Positions 7,564 through 16,057 of a stretch of 50,135 bases of DNA are shown piece after piece. Positions within the stretch are counted from its first letter, which is position 1, and the number at the start of each line of letters is the position of its first letter. Location of the stretch: positions 1 through 50,135 of the forward strand of contig JBGVAK010000071.1 of assembly GCA_045224495.1 (NCBI GenBank). The letters are read 5' to 3'. The DNA is from RUG472 sp045224495 (GTDB taxonomy: Bacteria > Bacillota > Clostridia > Christensenellales > CAG-138). Made by a program: the position numbers and the translations under genes. Under the pieces are notes generated by a model, which had not been told where the DNA came from, did no database searches, and saw nothing but the letters and a program-made list of their open reading frames with translations.

Positions 7564-8469
7564 ATGGAGACAGAAAAGAAAACACATGTTTCCCGCAGGG
7601 AAATCTTGAAGCAATATAAGAAGAAAACGCCCATGCAGGAGGTGCTGAGCCGCTTTATGCACAACCGGCTGGCCGTTCTGGGGCTCATCATCTTCACCAT
7701 CATCCTGCTGCTTGCCATCTTCGCGGATCAGATCGCGGATTATCAGAACGTTGCCCTGAAGATGAATATCAGGAGCCGACTGCAGGGCCCCAGCGCCGAG
7801 CACTGGTTCGGAACGGATGAAGCCGGCCGGGACGTATTCGCCCGGGTCATCCATGGGTCCCGGACGTCCCTGTGGATCGGCTTTGCCGCCACCTTCATGG
7901 CGCTGCTGGGCGGCGGGACGTTGGGCGCCATCGCCGGGTATTTCGGCAAATTCATCGATGAACTCATCATGCGGATCATGGACATCATGATGTGTCTGCC
8001 GGGCGTGCTCCTCGCCATGGCCATCGTGTCCGCTTTCGGCAGCAGCGCGTTGAACATGATCATAGCGATCGCCGTTTCACGATTGCCAAGATTTGCGCGT
8101 GTGGTCCGCTCCTCCGTGCTGACGGTCCGCACGGAGGAATACATCGAATCGGCCAGGGCTATCGGCGCAAAAAGCCCCCGGATCATCACCCGGCACATCC
8201 TGATCAACTGCATGGGCCCCATCATCGTGCAGATCGCCTTGGTGTTCGCCAGCAGCGTTTTGGCCATCTCCGCTCTGAGCTTCCTGGGCCTGGGCATCAA
8301 GCCCCCGGCTCCGGAATGGGGCAACATGCTGGCGGCAGGCCGGGCACAGATGCGCGATCATGCCAACCTGGTCCTTGCGCCGGGCCTTGCGTTGTTCTTC
8401 AGCATATTCTCTCTGAACCTCCTTGGCGACGGCCTTCGGGACGCATTTGACCCGAAGATGAAGAAGTGA
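7564..8469 (+). CDS. Peptide ABC transporter permease (DppC/OppC type)
   Basis: 301 residues. The cytoplasmic N-terminus precedes the first membrane helix NRLAVLGLIIFTIILLLAIF, then HWFGTDEAGRDVFARVIHGSRTSL, the DppC hallmark, and the EAA loop EEYIESARAIGAKSPRIITRHIL. It starts 4 bp after the dppB-like stop, with AAGGGG upstream, so the two are translationally linked. Confidence 0.94.
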   Translation: METEKKTHVSRREILKQYKKKTPMQEVLSRFMHNRLAVLGLIIFTIILLLAIFADQIADYQNVALKMNIRSRLQGPSAEHWFGTDEAGRDVFARVIHGSRTSLWIGFAATFMALLGGGTLGAIAGYFGKFIDELIMRIMDIMMCLPGVLLAMAIVSAFGSSALNMIIAIAVSRLPRFARVVRSSVLTVRTEEYIESARAIGAKSPRIITRHILINCMGPIIVQIALVFASSVLAISALSFLGLGIKPPAPEWGNMLAAGRAQMRDHANLVLAPGLALFFSIFSLNLLGDGLRDAFDPKMKK

Positions 8470-8480
8470 GGAGGGCGGAT

Positions 8481-9485
8481 ATGGAAACGAAACTGCTGCA
8501 AATCAAGGATCTGCGGATCGAATTTCACAGCGACGGCGAAGTCACATACGCCGTCAACGGAGTCGACCTGGAGATCGAAGAAGGAAAGACCCTGGGGCTG
8601 GTCGGAGAGACCGGCGCAGGAAAGACGACGACGGCTCTTTCCGTTCTGGGCATGGTCCCCAAACCCGCAGGCAAGGTCCGCTCCGGTGAAGTGCTGCTCA
8701 ACGGCGTCGATATCCTCAAACAAAGCGAAAAGCATCTGGAGGACATCCGCGGCAATCAGGTCGCCATGATCTTCCAGGACCCCATGACAGCACTGAATCC
8801 TGTCATGACGGTGGGCAAGCAGATCGCGGAGGCGATCATCGTCCATGAACATATCGGCAAGGGGGAAGCCATGGAGCGCGCCCGCGCCATGTTGGAAACG
8901 GTCGGTATCCCGGGGGAGCGGGCCAATGAATATCCGCACCAGTTCAGCGGCGGCATGAAACAGCGCGTGGTCATCGCCATGGCCCTTGCCTGCAAGCCGA
9001 AGCTCCTGCTGGCGGACGAACCGACCACCGCGTTGGACGTGACGATCCAGGCCCAGGTGTTGGAGTTGATGCGGAACCTCCGCAAACAGTTCAGCACGGG
9101 CATGCTGATGATCACCCATGATTTCGGCATCGTGGCCGAGGTCTGCGATTCTGTCGCCGTCATGTACGCCGGCAAGATCGTGGAGAGCGGCACTCTGGAA
9201 GACGTGTTCGATCACAAGCGTCATCCCTATACCGAAGGTCTGTTCAACTCCCTGCCCGACGTATCCGACAGAAAGAGCGAGCTCAAGCCCATTCGCGGCC
9301 TGATGCCGGATCCCACGAACCTGCCCACCGGCTGCCCCTTCCATCCGCGCTGCGACTATTGCATGGATTGCTGCTCCCAGCAGGAGCCGCCTAAGGTTTG
9401 GATCAACGATACCCATTATACTCGTTGCTGGCTATATCAGAACACCACGGAAAACCAACTTCACAGCAAGGAGGTGGCTCCATGA
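8481..9485 (+). CDS. Peptide ABC transporter ATPase (DppD/OppD type)
   Basis: 334 residues. Walker A GETGAGKTT (about 41), Q-loop MIFQDPMTALNP, signature FSGGMKQR, Walker B LLLADEPT and H-loop ITHDFG are all present. The C-terminal oligopeptide-transporter extension has four Cys (GCPFHPRCDYCMDCC), a pattern that binds a [4Fe-4S] cluster in related DppD/F proteins. Start at 8481 with GAGGAGG upstream. Confidence 0.94.
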   Translation: METKLLQIKDLRIEFHSDGEVTYAVNGVDLEIEEGKTLGLVGETGAGKTTTALSVLGMVPKPAGKVRSGEVLLNGVDILKQSEKHLEDIRGNQVAMIFQDPMTALNPVMTVGKQIAEAIIVHEHIGKGEAMERARAMLETVGIPGERANEYPHQFSGGMKQRVVIAMALACKPKLLLADEPTTALDVTIQAQVLELMRNLRKQFSTGMLMITHDFGIVAEVCDSVAVMYAGKIVESGTLEDVFDHKRHPYTEGLFNSLPDVSDRKSELKPIRGLMPDPTNLPTGCPFHPRCDYCMDCCSQQEPPKVWINDTHYTRCWLYQNTTENQLHSKEVAP

Positions 9486-10450
9486 GCGACATTTTGCTGG
9501 AGGTCAAAAACCTCAAAAAATATTTCAAGACGCCCAGAGGTATCCTGCATGCTGTGGATGACGTGAGTTTTGCGCTGGAGCGGGGCAAGACGTTGGGTGT
9601 GGTGGGAGAATCCGGCTGCGGCAAAACCACCACAGGCCGGGCGATCCTTCGCCTGGTGGAGCCCACCAGCGGAGAGGTGATCTTCGAGGGCAGGGACATC
9701 ACCAAGATCTCTGCAAACGAGATGCGGCTCATGCGCAAAGAGATGCAGCTGATCTTCCAAGACCCGTTCTCCTCCCTTGATCCGCGCATGACGGTCAGCG
9801 AAGCCATCGAGGAACCGTTGATCCTCTCCAAGCTCCACAGGAATAAGGATGAACGCTTCGAACGGGTCCTGGAGCTGATGGACACCGTCGGCCTGGCTCG
9901 CCGCCTCCTGAACGCCTATCCTCACGAGTTGGACGGCGGTCGCCGCCAGCGTATCGGTATCGCCCGGGCCCTGTCGGTCCGGCCCAAATTCATCGTCTGC
10001 GACGAGCCGGTGTCCGCGTTGGACGTTTCCATCCAGGCACAGATCCTGAACCTGATGAAGGAGGTGCAAAAGGAATACGGGCTCACATACATATTCATCA
10101 CGCACGATCTGTCCGTTGTAAACCACTTCTCTGACGACATCGCCGTCATGTATCTGGGACGGTTGATCGAAAAAGCGCCTACCGAGGCGCTGTTTGAAAA
10201 GCCCTTGCATCCGTATACGCAGGCGTTGCTTTCCGCCATCCCGATCCCGCGGCTGCACGACAGGGGGACTCGGATCCCCATCAAGGGCGAGATCACGTCG
10301 CCGATCGACCCCAAACCGGTTTGCCGGTTTGCCAACAGGTGCCCCTATTGTACGGAAAAATGCCAAACTGTCGAACCGGAATTGGTCGAAGTGAGCCAAG
10401 GGCATTTCGTCGCCTGTCACAAGGTGATGGAAGATCTGAAACTGAATTGA
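9482..10450 (+). CDS. Peptide ABC transporter ATPase (DppF/OppF type) with variant signature
   Basis: 322 residues. Walker A GESGCGKTT, Q-loop LIFQDPFSSLDPRM, Walker B FIVCDEP and H-loop ITHDLS are intact. The ABC signature reads LDGGRRQR instead of the usual FSGGQRQR. I believe this variant recurs in DppF-like partners of Bacillota, so it probably reflects an asymmetric ATPase pair rather than damage. The C-terminal Cys cluster (VCRFANRCPYCTEKC) is present. It overlaps the previous gene by 4 bp (ATGA), and AAGGAGG precedes its start. Confidence 0.93.
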   Translation: MSDILLEVKNLKKYFKTPRGILHAVDDVSFALERGKTLGVVGESGCGKTTTGRAILRLVEPTSGEVIFEGRDITKISANEMRLMRKEMQLIFQDPFSSLDPRMTVSEAIEEPLILSKLHRNKDERFERVLELMDTVGLARRLLNAYPHELDGGRRQRIGIARALSVRPKFIVCDEPVSALDVSIQAQILNLMKEVQKEYGLTYIFITHDLSVVNHFSDDIAVMYLGRLIEKAPTEALFEKPLHPYTQALLSAIPIPRLHDRGTRIPIKGEITSPIDPKPVCRFANRCPYCTEKCQTVEPELVEVSQGHFVACHKVMEDLKLN

Positions 10451-10531
10451 TCCTTTCCCTGTCGAAAGCGGTTTTGGACAGGACCTCACGAAATAATACA
10501 AGCAGCTTTTCACTGCAGAAAGGGAAAAAAG

Positions 10532-11650
10532 ATGGGTAAATGTACGGAATTCTTGTATTTGAACGAGCAGGAGATGATCCAGGCGGGCGTCCTTGATTAT
10601 GCCCGCTGCATCGACGTGGAAGAGGAGATATTCGGCCTTCTCAGCAAGGGCGATTATGTGATGGGCGGGGACAAGCACAATTCCCACGGCATCATGATCA
10701 AGTTCCCGAAGGAGAGCGAATTCCCCAACATGCCGCTGGAGGGACCGGACCGTCGCTTCATGGCCATGCCGGCGTACCTGGGCGGCCGGTTCAACGTATG
10801 CGGCGTCAAGTGGTACGGTTCCAATATCATCAACCCCCAGCGCGGCCTGCCCCGCTCCATCCTGATGGTGATGCTCAACGACCCGGACACCTGTGAACCC
10901 ATCGCCCTCATGTCAGCCAACCTGATCAGCTCCGTGCGGACGGGCTGCGTGCCTGGCGTGGGGACGCGCTACCTGGCCAGGAAGGACGCGGCGGTGTGCA
11001 CCTGCATCGGCGCCGGCCCCGTGAGCAAAGCCTGCTTCGATGCCATTGTGGTTGAGGCGAAAAACCTGAAGGAGGTCGTCATCTTCGATATCGTCAAGGA
11101 AAAGGGGGAGGCCTTCGCCCGGGAGGTCACGGAGAAATACGGTCTCAAAGCGCGGGCTGCGGATTCCCTGGAGGAGGCCGTCCGTGCAGGCGATATCGTG
11201 AACGCGGCCACCTCGTCGGTGGTGCCTCTCAAGCTGGACGGAGAATGGCTCAAGCCCGGTTCCCTGGCCCTGTTCTCCGGCCGTTTCACCATCGATGAAC
11301 CCTATTTCCAGTCCGCGAAGATCTTCTGGGACAATCCTAAGATGCACGAGGAGTACTTCGAGGAGCACCTGCTGCTGCCGGAGGATCAGCGGTTCGTCAA
11401 CGGCATCGGTGTCCAGATCTATAGGATGATGTACGAAGGGAAGCTTCCTCCGGTCACGGAAGCGAAAGGACTTGGCGACGTGATCAATGGTACGATACCT
11501 GGCCGTGAGTCGGAGGACGATCGGATCTGCTTCATTGCCGGAGGCATGCCCGTCTGGGATGTGGGCTGGTCCTTCGATCTGCTTCAGAACGCAAAGGCCA
11601 TGGGCCTTGGGCAAACGCTCAAGATCTGGGATTCTCCCTACCTCAACTGA
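10532..11650 (+). CDS. Ornithine cyclodeaminase / mu-crystallin family dehydrogenase
   Basis: 372 residues. The N-terminal substrate domain contains KFPKESEFPNMP and FMAMPAYLGG. The Rossmann domain starts at about 150 with CTCIGAGPVSKACF (GxGxxxxA), followed by FDIVKEKGEAFARE. This long subtype is, as far as I recall, labelled 'tyramine oxidase subunit B' in databases. That label does not prove the reaction; imine/ketimine or amino-acid reduction with NAD(P)H is the family norm. It sits in the peptide-uptake operon 81 bp after the ATPase gene and probably acts on an amino acid released from imported peptides. Confidence 0.85.
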   Translation: MGKCTEFLYLNEQEMIQAGVLDYARCIDVEEEIFGLLSKGDYVMGGDKHNSHGIMIKFPKESEFPNMPLEGPDRRFMAMPAYLGGRFNVCGVKWYGSNIINPQRGLPRSILMVMLNDPDTCEPIALMSANLISSVRTGCVPGVGTRYLARKDAAVCTCIGAGPVSKACFDAIVVEAKNLKEVVIFDIVKEKGEAFAREVTEKYGLKARAADSLEEAVRAGDIVNAATSSVVPLKLDGEWLKPGSLALFSGRFTIDEPYFQSAKIFWDNPKMHEEYFEEHLLLPEDQRFVNGIGVQIYRMMYEGKLPPVTEAKGLGDVINGTIPGRESEDDRICFIAGGMPVWDVGWSFDLLQNAKAMGLGQTLKIWDSPYLN

Positions 11651-11701
11651 ACCCTGTGGCTGCATACCGGCTCAAACTGAACGCATAAGGGGATTATCGA
11701 G

Positions 11702-12427
11702 ATGAAAAAAACTGTTTTGATCACCAGTACATGTACGTTCGATGCGAGCAAAAGCAGGTATTATTACAAACTCGATCAAGCCTATGGGGATGCCGTCGCT
11801 GCGGGCGGCGGCATCCCTGTCATCGTCAGCACCGAGAAGATCCCGGAAGACTATGCCGATATGGCGGACGGTCTCCTGCTTACGGGCGGGGAAAGCGTCC
11901 ACCCGGCATACTACGGCGAAACCTTCGATCACCTCGCCAACGACAAAATGGACACGATCCTGTTTCTTCGCTATGGATGCAACGCCGTGCGGGATGAAAC
12001 GGAGATGGCGCTCTTTAGGGCATTCGCCCAGCGCGGCAAACCGATCCTGGGCATCTGCCGGGGCATGCAGGTCATCAACGCCGCCACCGGCGGAAAGAAC
12101 GATCTGGATTTCCCCCGCAGGCATCCTGTGGAGCACAATCTGGGCGTCTCCCATGAAGTCGTTGCGGAGCCGGATTCCCTGGTGGGACGCCTTTTCGGTG
12201 AGCGATTCATCACCAACAGCTATCATAGGGATTGCGCTGTTTCCCCCGGCCCGGACATGCGGGTGACGGCACGATCGGTCGATGGCATCATCGAAGCGAT
12301 CGAACATATACGGCAGCCCATCTGGGGCGTCCAGTTTCACCCGGAGCGCATGCGCGGGGATCATCCGAATCCGATCTTTGGACAGGACGCTACGGAGCTG
12401 TTCCGCTTCTTCGTCGATCGCTGCTGA
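11702..12427 (+). CDS. Class I glutamine amidotransferase-type hydrolase (PuuD-like, C26)
   Basis: 241 residues. The nucleophile Cys sits in ILGICRGMQVIN, and the His/Glu pair in GVQFHPERM. The NSYHRD segment and GLLLTGGE...HPAYYGE are typical of gamma-glutamyl-GABA hydrolase-like enzymes. The usual GGxDVxP motif is altered (GGESVHP), so the exact gamma-glutamyl substrate is uncertain. In the same operon as a peptide transporter and an amino-acid permease, it likely releases glutamate from gamma-glutamyl compounds. ATG with AGGGGAT upstream. Confidence 0.86.
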   Translation: MKKTVLITSTCTFDASKSRYYYKLDQAYGDAVAAGGGIPVIVSTEKIPEDYADMADGLLLTGGESVHPAYYGETFDHLANDKMDTILFLRYGCNAVRDETEMALFRAFAQRGKPILGICRGMQVINAATGGKNDLDFPRRHPVEHNLGVSHEVVAEPDSLVGRLFGERFITNSYHRDCAVSPGPDMRVTARSVDGIIEAIEHIRQPIWGVQFHPERMRGDHPNPIFGQDATELFRFFVDRC

Positions 12428-12456
12428 CGGCATTAGGATAGAGCACAGGCAAGATT

Positions 12457-12487
12457 GCCCGCGCCTTGCGCGCGGGGCGTGGTTTTT
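12457..12487 (+). terminator. Weak terminator or attenuator hairpin before the APC permease gene
   Basis: GCCCGCGC pairs with GCGCGGG(G)C, then after five bases comes TTTTT. It lies between the hydrolase and the permease and could lower downstream expression. Confidence 0.45.
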
Positions 12488-12521
12488 GCAGGCTGAAATA
12501 GCATCGTTTGAGGGAAAGATC

Positions 12522-13919
12522 ATGAAAAGCAATCCGACGCATAACAGCAAAGGTGTCAGCGTAGTCGATTTCTTCTGTATCGGCTTTGGAGCGATCGTCG
12601 GCGTGGGTTGGGCGGTCTCCATCAACTCCTGGATGGTGAATTCCGGCGGGCCTTTACCGGCAGCGCTGGGGTTCATCTTGGCCCTGGTGATGATGATCCC
12701 CGTTTCCCTGGCCTACTGCGAGCTGGTCCCCATGTATCCGGAGGCAGGCGGCGGCATGGTCTTTGCCCTGCAGGCGTTCGGCCGGCTGTTAGCCCTGTTT
12801 TCGGGCTGGGCGGCTTTCGGCGCGTTCGTCGCCATCATTCCCTGGGAAGCCATCCAGATCACCACCATGCTGGGGTATCTCATCCCGGGGCTCGTTTCGG
12901 GGGAGCCGCTGTACACCCTGGCGGGGTCCGGGATCTATCCGGCGACCATCATCATCGGCACGGTCTTTTCCGTGGTGCTGTTTCTGCTGAACCGGAAGGG
13001 GCTTGCCATGGCCGCCAAGGTCCAGAAGGTCCTGTGCTTCTTTTTGATTGCGACCGCGCTGATCGGCGCCGTAGCCTCCGTGTGCGCCGGCAGCCTCCAC
13101 AACCTGGAGCCGTCGTACAAAAACGTTTCTGACACCTCGATGCACGGGTCCTTCTTCGGCGGTATGCTGGCGGTGATCGCTTCCGCGCCGTTCTTTCTGG
13201 CTGGATTCGAAACCATACCCCAGGGCATCGAAAACGCCTCCGGGAGCGTGAAGTCCGTCGGGAAGACCGTCGTCTTGTCGGGCCTGTGCTCCTGCCTGTT
13301 CTATGCTCTCTTGCTGTTCTGTTTCGGCATGGCGATGCCGTGGCAGACCTTTGTCACCCTGGAGAAACCGGCAGCGGCGGTCATGATGCGCGAAGTGTAT
13401 CCCGGTACCACGGGCAGGCTGCTGTACGGGGTCCTGGTCGTGGGTGCCATCGCCGGACTGGTCACCACGTGGAACGGCTTCTTCACAGCGTCCGCAAACC
13501 TGCTCATGGCCATGGGGCGGAAAAAGCTGGTGCCGTCCGCGCTTGCCAAGCAGGATGAGAACGGCATCCCCGTCAACGGATTATACATCTGCCTGGGACT
13601 GTCCCTTTTGGGGCCTTTGCTGGGCGACGGCCTGATCGATACGCTGACCTGCTTTTCCACGGCTGCGTTCGTGCTTTCCTGGTTGATCACGGCCATGTGT
13701 CTGGTCAAGCTTCGCTATGCGCAGCCAGACCTGCCGCGTCCCTACAGCATCCCGGGCGGGCTGAAGATGGGCTGGTTCGCCGTCATCGTAGCGGCTATAG
13801 TGTTCCTGCTTCTGCTCATTCCGGGCAACCCGGCTTTTGTGGGGACCAAGTCGTTGATCACCTTCGCGGCCTGGATGGGCATCGGTCTGCTGCTATACGC
13901 GCTCAACAACAGATCATAG
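12522..13919 (+). CDS. APC superfamily amino acid permease
   Basis: 465 residues with about 12 hydrophobic segments. The N-terminal GVSVVDFFCIGFGAIVGVGW contains the broken TM1 GxG pattern, and LAYCELVPMYPEAGGGMVFALQAFG matches TM2/loop 2 of APC transporters. PRPYSIPGG near the C-terminus is also typical. The start at 12522 has TGAGGGAAAG upstream; longer in-frame readings overlap the previous gene without homology. Imports or exchanges an amino acid, completing the scavenging operon. Confidence 0.9.
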   Translation: MKSNPTHNSKGVSVVDFFCIGFGAIVGVGWAVSINSWMVNSGGPLPAALGFILALVMMIPVSLAYCELVPMYPEAGGGMVFALQAFGRLLALFSGWAAFGAFVAIIPWEAIQITTMLGYLIPGLVSGEPLYTLAGSGIYPATIIIGTVFSVVLFLLNRKGLAMAAKVQKVLCFFLIATALIGAVASVCAGSLHNLEPSYKNVSDTSMHGSFFGGMLAVIASAPFFLAGFETIPQGIENASGSVKSVGKTVVLSGLCSCLFYALLLFCFGMAMPWQTFVTLEKPAAAVMMREVYPGTTGRLLYGVLVVGAIAGLVTTWNGFFTASANLLMAMGRKKLVPSALAKQDENGIPVNGLYICLGLSLLGPLLGDGLIDTLTCFSTAAFVLSWLITAMCLVKLRYAQPDLPRPYSIPGGLKMGWFAVIVAAIVFLLLLIPGNPAFVGTKSLITFAAWMGIGLLLYALNNRS

Positions 13920-14005
13920 AAGGACACGTCGAGCGAGGGAAGCGTTCGACAGGCTGATGGAAGGCATGACTCTTTGGTACCCGTTCGAATCCATTCTTGT
14001 ATTAA

Positions 14006-14039
14006 AACGACCTCCCAAAACCTTGGGGGGTCGTTCTTT
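14006..14039 (+). terminator. Intrinsic terminator of the peptide operon
   Basis: AACGACCTCCC pairs with GGGGGGTCGTT, followed by CTTT. It also has an A-run upstream, so it can serve both strands. Confidence 0.85.
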
Positions 14040-14092
14040 GGTATGGAGGCCCAGTTGTTACCAATGGGTGATTTCCTATCTTAGTGCACTTT

Positions 14093-14389
14093 TTACTCGA
14101 TGGTCAGGATGTCCAGGAAGCCTGTGACCTCGAAGATTTCCATGACAACCTCGTTTACATGGACCAGCTTCATGCTCCCCTGCTTGTTCATCTGCTTCTG
14201 CGCCGACAGCAGCACCCGCAGGCCGGCGGAGGAGATGTACTCCAGCGCATCAAAATCCAGCGTCAGTTCCTTCACGCCGCTGAGGCAGCTCTTGAGCTCC
14301 TGCTCAAGCTGAGGCGCGGTCATGGTGTCGAGTCTGCCCTGCAGAGCGATCTCTAGCACGTTGCCGTTCTCTTTTTTTATGATGTTCAT
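14093..14389 (-). CDS. STAS-domain anti-sigma factor antagonist (SpoIIAA/RsbV-like)
   Basis: 98 residues covering a full STAS domain: LEIALQGRLDTMTAPQLEQEL, then TLDFDALEYISSAGLRVLL, where the conserved Ser after YIS is the likely kinase target. Start at 14389 chosen for AAGGAG about 10 bp upstream. No anti-sigma kinase gene is visible next to it, which is unusual for a partner-switching pair. The preceding minus-strand genes are small or damaged. Confidence 0.88.
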   Translation of the reverse strand: MNIIKKENGNVLEIALQGRLDTMTAPQLEQELKSCLSGVKELTLDFDALEYISSAGLRVLLSAQKQMNKQGSMKLVHVNEVVMEIFEVTGFLDILTIE

Positions 14390-14402
14390 TCCAGAATTCT
14401 CC

Positions 14403-14546
14403 TTAATCAAAGCTCTTGAAAACAGTCATGTCGACGGTGCCGCCGCGGATGCCGATCTTCACCTCGTCGGCGACCCTGCGCAGGATGGACTGCTCGTATT
14501 CGTCCCATTCGGGGATCTCGATGTTGCGGTTGACCATATCGTCCAT
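14403..14546 (-). CDS. Small ORF (47 aa) in frame with the preceding Cys-rich ORF across a UGA
   Basis: Reads MDDMVNRNIEIPEWDEYE... to a stop 14 bp before the STAS start. No Shine-Dalgarno sequence is visible. It is in the same frame as the Cys-rich mini-gene upstream, separated by one TGA and three sense codons. It may be the C-terminal part of one broken or recoded protein, or a translationally coupled small protein. Unknown function. Confidence 0.35.
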   Translation of the reverse strand: MDDMVNRNIEIPEWDEYEQSILRRVADEVKIGIRGGTVDMTVFKSFD

Positions 14547-14555
14547 GGCACGGTT

Positions 14556-14684
14556 TCAGCAGCAGCCGGGGACGCCCTTGGCGCGGTGGTGCTTGACGCA
14601 CGCCACACAGTTGCCGTGGCGGGGGCAATTTCGGGTGCAGGGACGGTCTTCGGTGAGGACGGGCAGGGGCTTGGTTTCTATGAT
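14556..14684 (-). CDS. Cys-rich small protein (42 aa), no AUG start, ends at UGA
   Basis: Codes for ...PCTRNCPRHGNCVACVKHH...GCC, a CxxxCxxHGxCxxC pattern resembling small metal-binding proteins of Clostridia. A perfect AAGGAG (14694-14699) follows the LysR stop, but the only in-frame codons at useful spacing are ATC (14682-14684) and ATA (14679-14681). An in-frame TGA (the LysR stop) excludes an upstream start. It is therefore either a non-canonical start, a start-codon mutation (pseudogene) or an assembly error. It ends at TGA 14556-14558 with the reading frame continuing behind it. Confidence 0.5.
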   Translation of the reverse strand: MIETKPLPVLTEDRPCTRNCPRHGNCVACVKHHRAKGVPGCC

Positions 14685-14702
14685 GCGATGTTTCTCCTTG
14701 AC

Positions 14703-15683
14703 TCAGTCGAATTGACGGGAATACTGGGTGACGTTGGCGGTGAGAAGCTTCAGGGACTTCACGTAGAGGCGGGCGACCTCCTCTGTCACGGCGATGAAAT
14801 CCCGGGCGAACTGGGGCATGGGATCGTCCCGCCGATAGACAAGGGACATGGCGTTCTTTTGGAGGGAATGGCAGATAGGGAAGGAGATCATGCCGTCCAG
14901 CTCCTGCTGCCGGTCGAAGAGGGCGATGGGCGAGATGACCGCGAGGCCCATGTTCCGCCGGGCCAGCTCGTAGAGAAGGAGCTGGGAGTTGGATTCAAAA
15001 TAGATGTAGGGGCGGACGCTGCCGTCCAGATAGTATTTGTCCAGTTGGCGGCGGATGCGATTGGAGGGCTGGGTGACCAGCAGGGGCAGGCCGTGGAGGG
15101 TGCGGATGTCTCGCTCGTTGTTTAGGAAGTGCTGCATCTCCGATTCCTCGGAGAACTGCGCCCGGAAAAAGCTTTGGGAGGAGCAGCCCCAGATCTCCTC
15201 CTCCACCAGAGGCACCTGGACCTCGTTCATGCCGGTCTCCACGTTGACGCCCACGTACATGTCCACCTTGTTCTCCAGCAGCAGTCCCTGTAGCACGTCC
15301 GTACTGCCGTCCACCAGCTCGATGGTCACGTTGGGGTAGGCCTTCCGATATCGCTCCATGATGTCGGGCATCATAGCGTTGGCCCTAAGCCGGGCGATGC
15401 CAATGCGGATGCGGCCCCGGCAATTGATGCTGATGTCGTGGAGGTTGGCCCGGAGGGCCTTTTCGGCGGACAGGATCTGCTGGGCCCAGTACCGCAGTTC
15501 CTCCCCCTTTTGCGTCAGGGACAGGACGGGCTTGCGGTGAAAGAGCTCCGCGTCGTATTCCGCTTCCAGCCGCTGGATGTGGCTGCTGAGGGCTTGCTGG
15601 GTGATGAACAGACGCTCCGCCGCCCGGGTGAAGTTCATCTCCTCCGTGACCACCAGAAAGTATTCCAGACTCCGCAGGTTCAT
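14703..15683 (-). CDS. LysR-family transcriptional regulator
   Basis: 326 residues. Winged HTH at 1-60 (LEYFLVVTEEMNFTRAAERLFITQQALSSHIQRLE) and a periplasmic-binding-protein-like effector domain (about 90-300). GAGGTGG lies upstream of the ATG. It is the first gene of a minus-strand set that continues into the Cys-rich mini-gene and the STAS gene. Target genes cannot be inferred. Confidence 0.93.
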   Translation of the reverse strand: MNLRSLEYFLVVTEEMNFTRAAERLFITQQALSSHIQRLEAEYDAELFHRKPVLSLTQKGEELRYWAQQILSAEKALRANLHDISINCRGRIRIGIARLRANAMMPDIMERYRKAYPNVTIELVDGSTDVLQGLLLENKVDMYVGVNVETGMNEVQVPLVEEEIWGCSSQSFFRAQFSEESEMQHFLNNERDIRTLHGLPLLVTQPSNRIRRQLDKYYLDGSVRPYIYFESNSQLLLYELARRNMGLAVISPIALFDRQQELDGMISFPICHSLQKNAMSLVYRRDDPMPQFARDFIAVTEEVARLYVKSLKLLTANVTQYSRQFD

Positions 15684-15821
15684 AGAACCACCTCACAAGA
15701 TAAATAATGAACAATATAAAATATAGACTCAAAAGGTCTCAAGCAGCTGGAAAAATCTTTCTCCGGCTGCTCGTTTTTTGTGCAAATTCTGAAGAAAAAA
15801 GACAGGGTGAAGATCAGCCGT

Positions 15822-15851
15822 GTTGTCAATTTGTTGTCAAAATGTTGTCAA
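15822..15851 (+). repeat. Three GTTGTCAA direct repeats at 11-bp period, probable integrase arm sites
   Basis: GTTGTCAA at 15822-15829, 15833-15840 and 15844-15851. One-turn spacing next to a tRNA-like 3' end fits arm-type binding sites of a tyrosine recombinase. Confidence 0.6.
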
Positions 15852-15905
15852 AACCCGAAATGAGTGCAAATTCGAGCCGTTTTTCCCGATCGCTAAATAC
15901 GAAAA

Positions 15906-15925
15906 AAGCCCGATTTCTCGGGCTT
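15906..15925 (-). terminator. Intrinsic terminator beyond the tRNA-like 3' end
   Basis: AAGCCCGA...TCGGGCTT with a TTTTTT run on the minus strand. This is the normal terminator layout after a tRNA gene, although only the tRNA's last bases remain. Confidence 0.8.
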
Positions 15926-15930
15926 CTTGA

Positions 15931-15952
15931 GTGGTAGCGGCGACGGATTTGA
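15931..15952 (-). other. tRNA 3'-end fragment, probable attachment-site core
   Basis: The minus strand reads TCAAATCCGTCGCCGCTACCA, resembling the end of a T loop, the T-stem 3' strand, the acceptor 3' strand and CCA. The upstream bases do not complete a T stem or any tRNA body. This is what one junction of an element integrated into a tRNA 3' end would look like. Confidence 0.5.
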
Positions 15953-16057
15953 TCGTTCACATAAGACAGCACCTGCCCATCCTGCTGGGAACGCATTTTT
16001 CGGTCCCTCGGGAGAACACATCACACAGAGTAGCTATATAAAAAGGAGGCAATATCC

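Noticed and set aside
14556..14600. A bacterial SECIS element after the UGA of the Cys-rich ORF
   Set aside because: Only a weak CCAT/ATGG pairing is visible; this does not support selenocysteine insertion by itself, so the case is left open in the findings.
15822..15851. Short direct repeats as a possible CRISPR array
   Set aside because: The unit is 8 bp with 3-bp gaps; no repeat-spacer structure or cas genes are present anywhere in the window.
15926..16010. A functional tRNA gene on the minus strand
   Set aside because: Only the 3' end matches; the T stem does not pair and no anticodon or D arm can be folded upstream.
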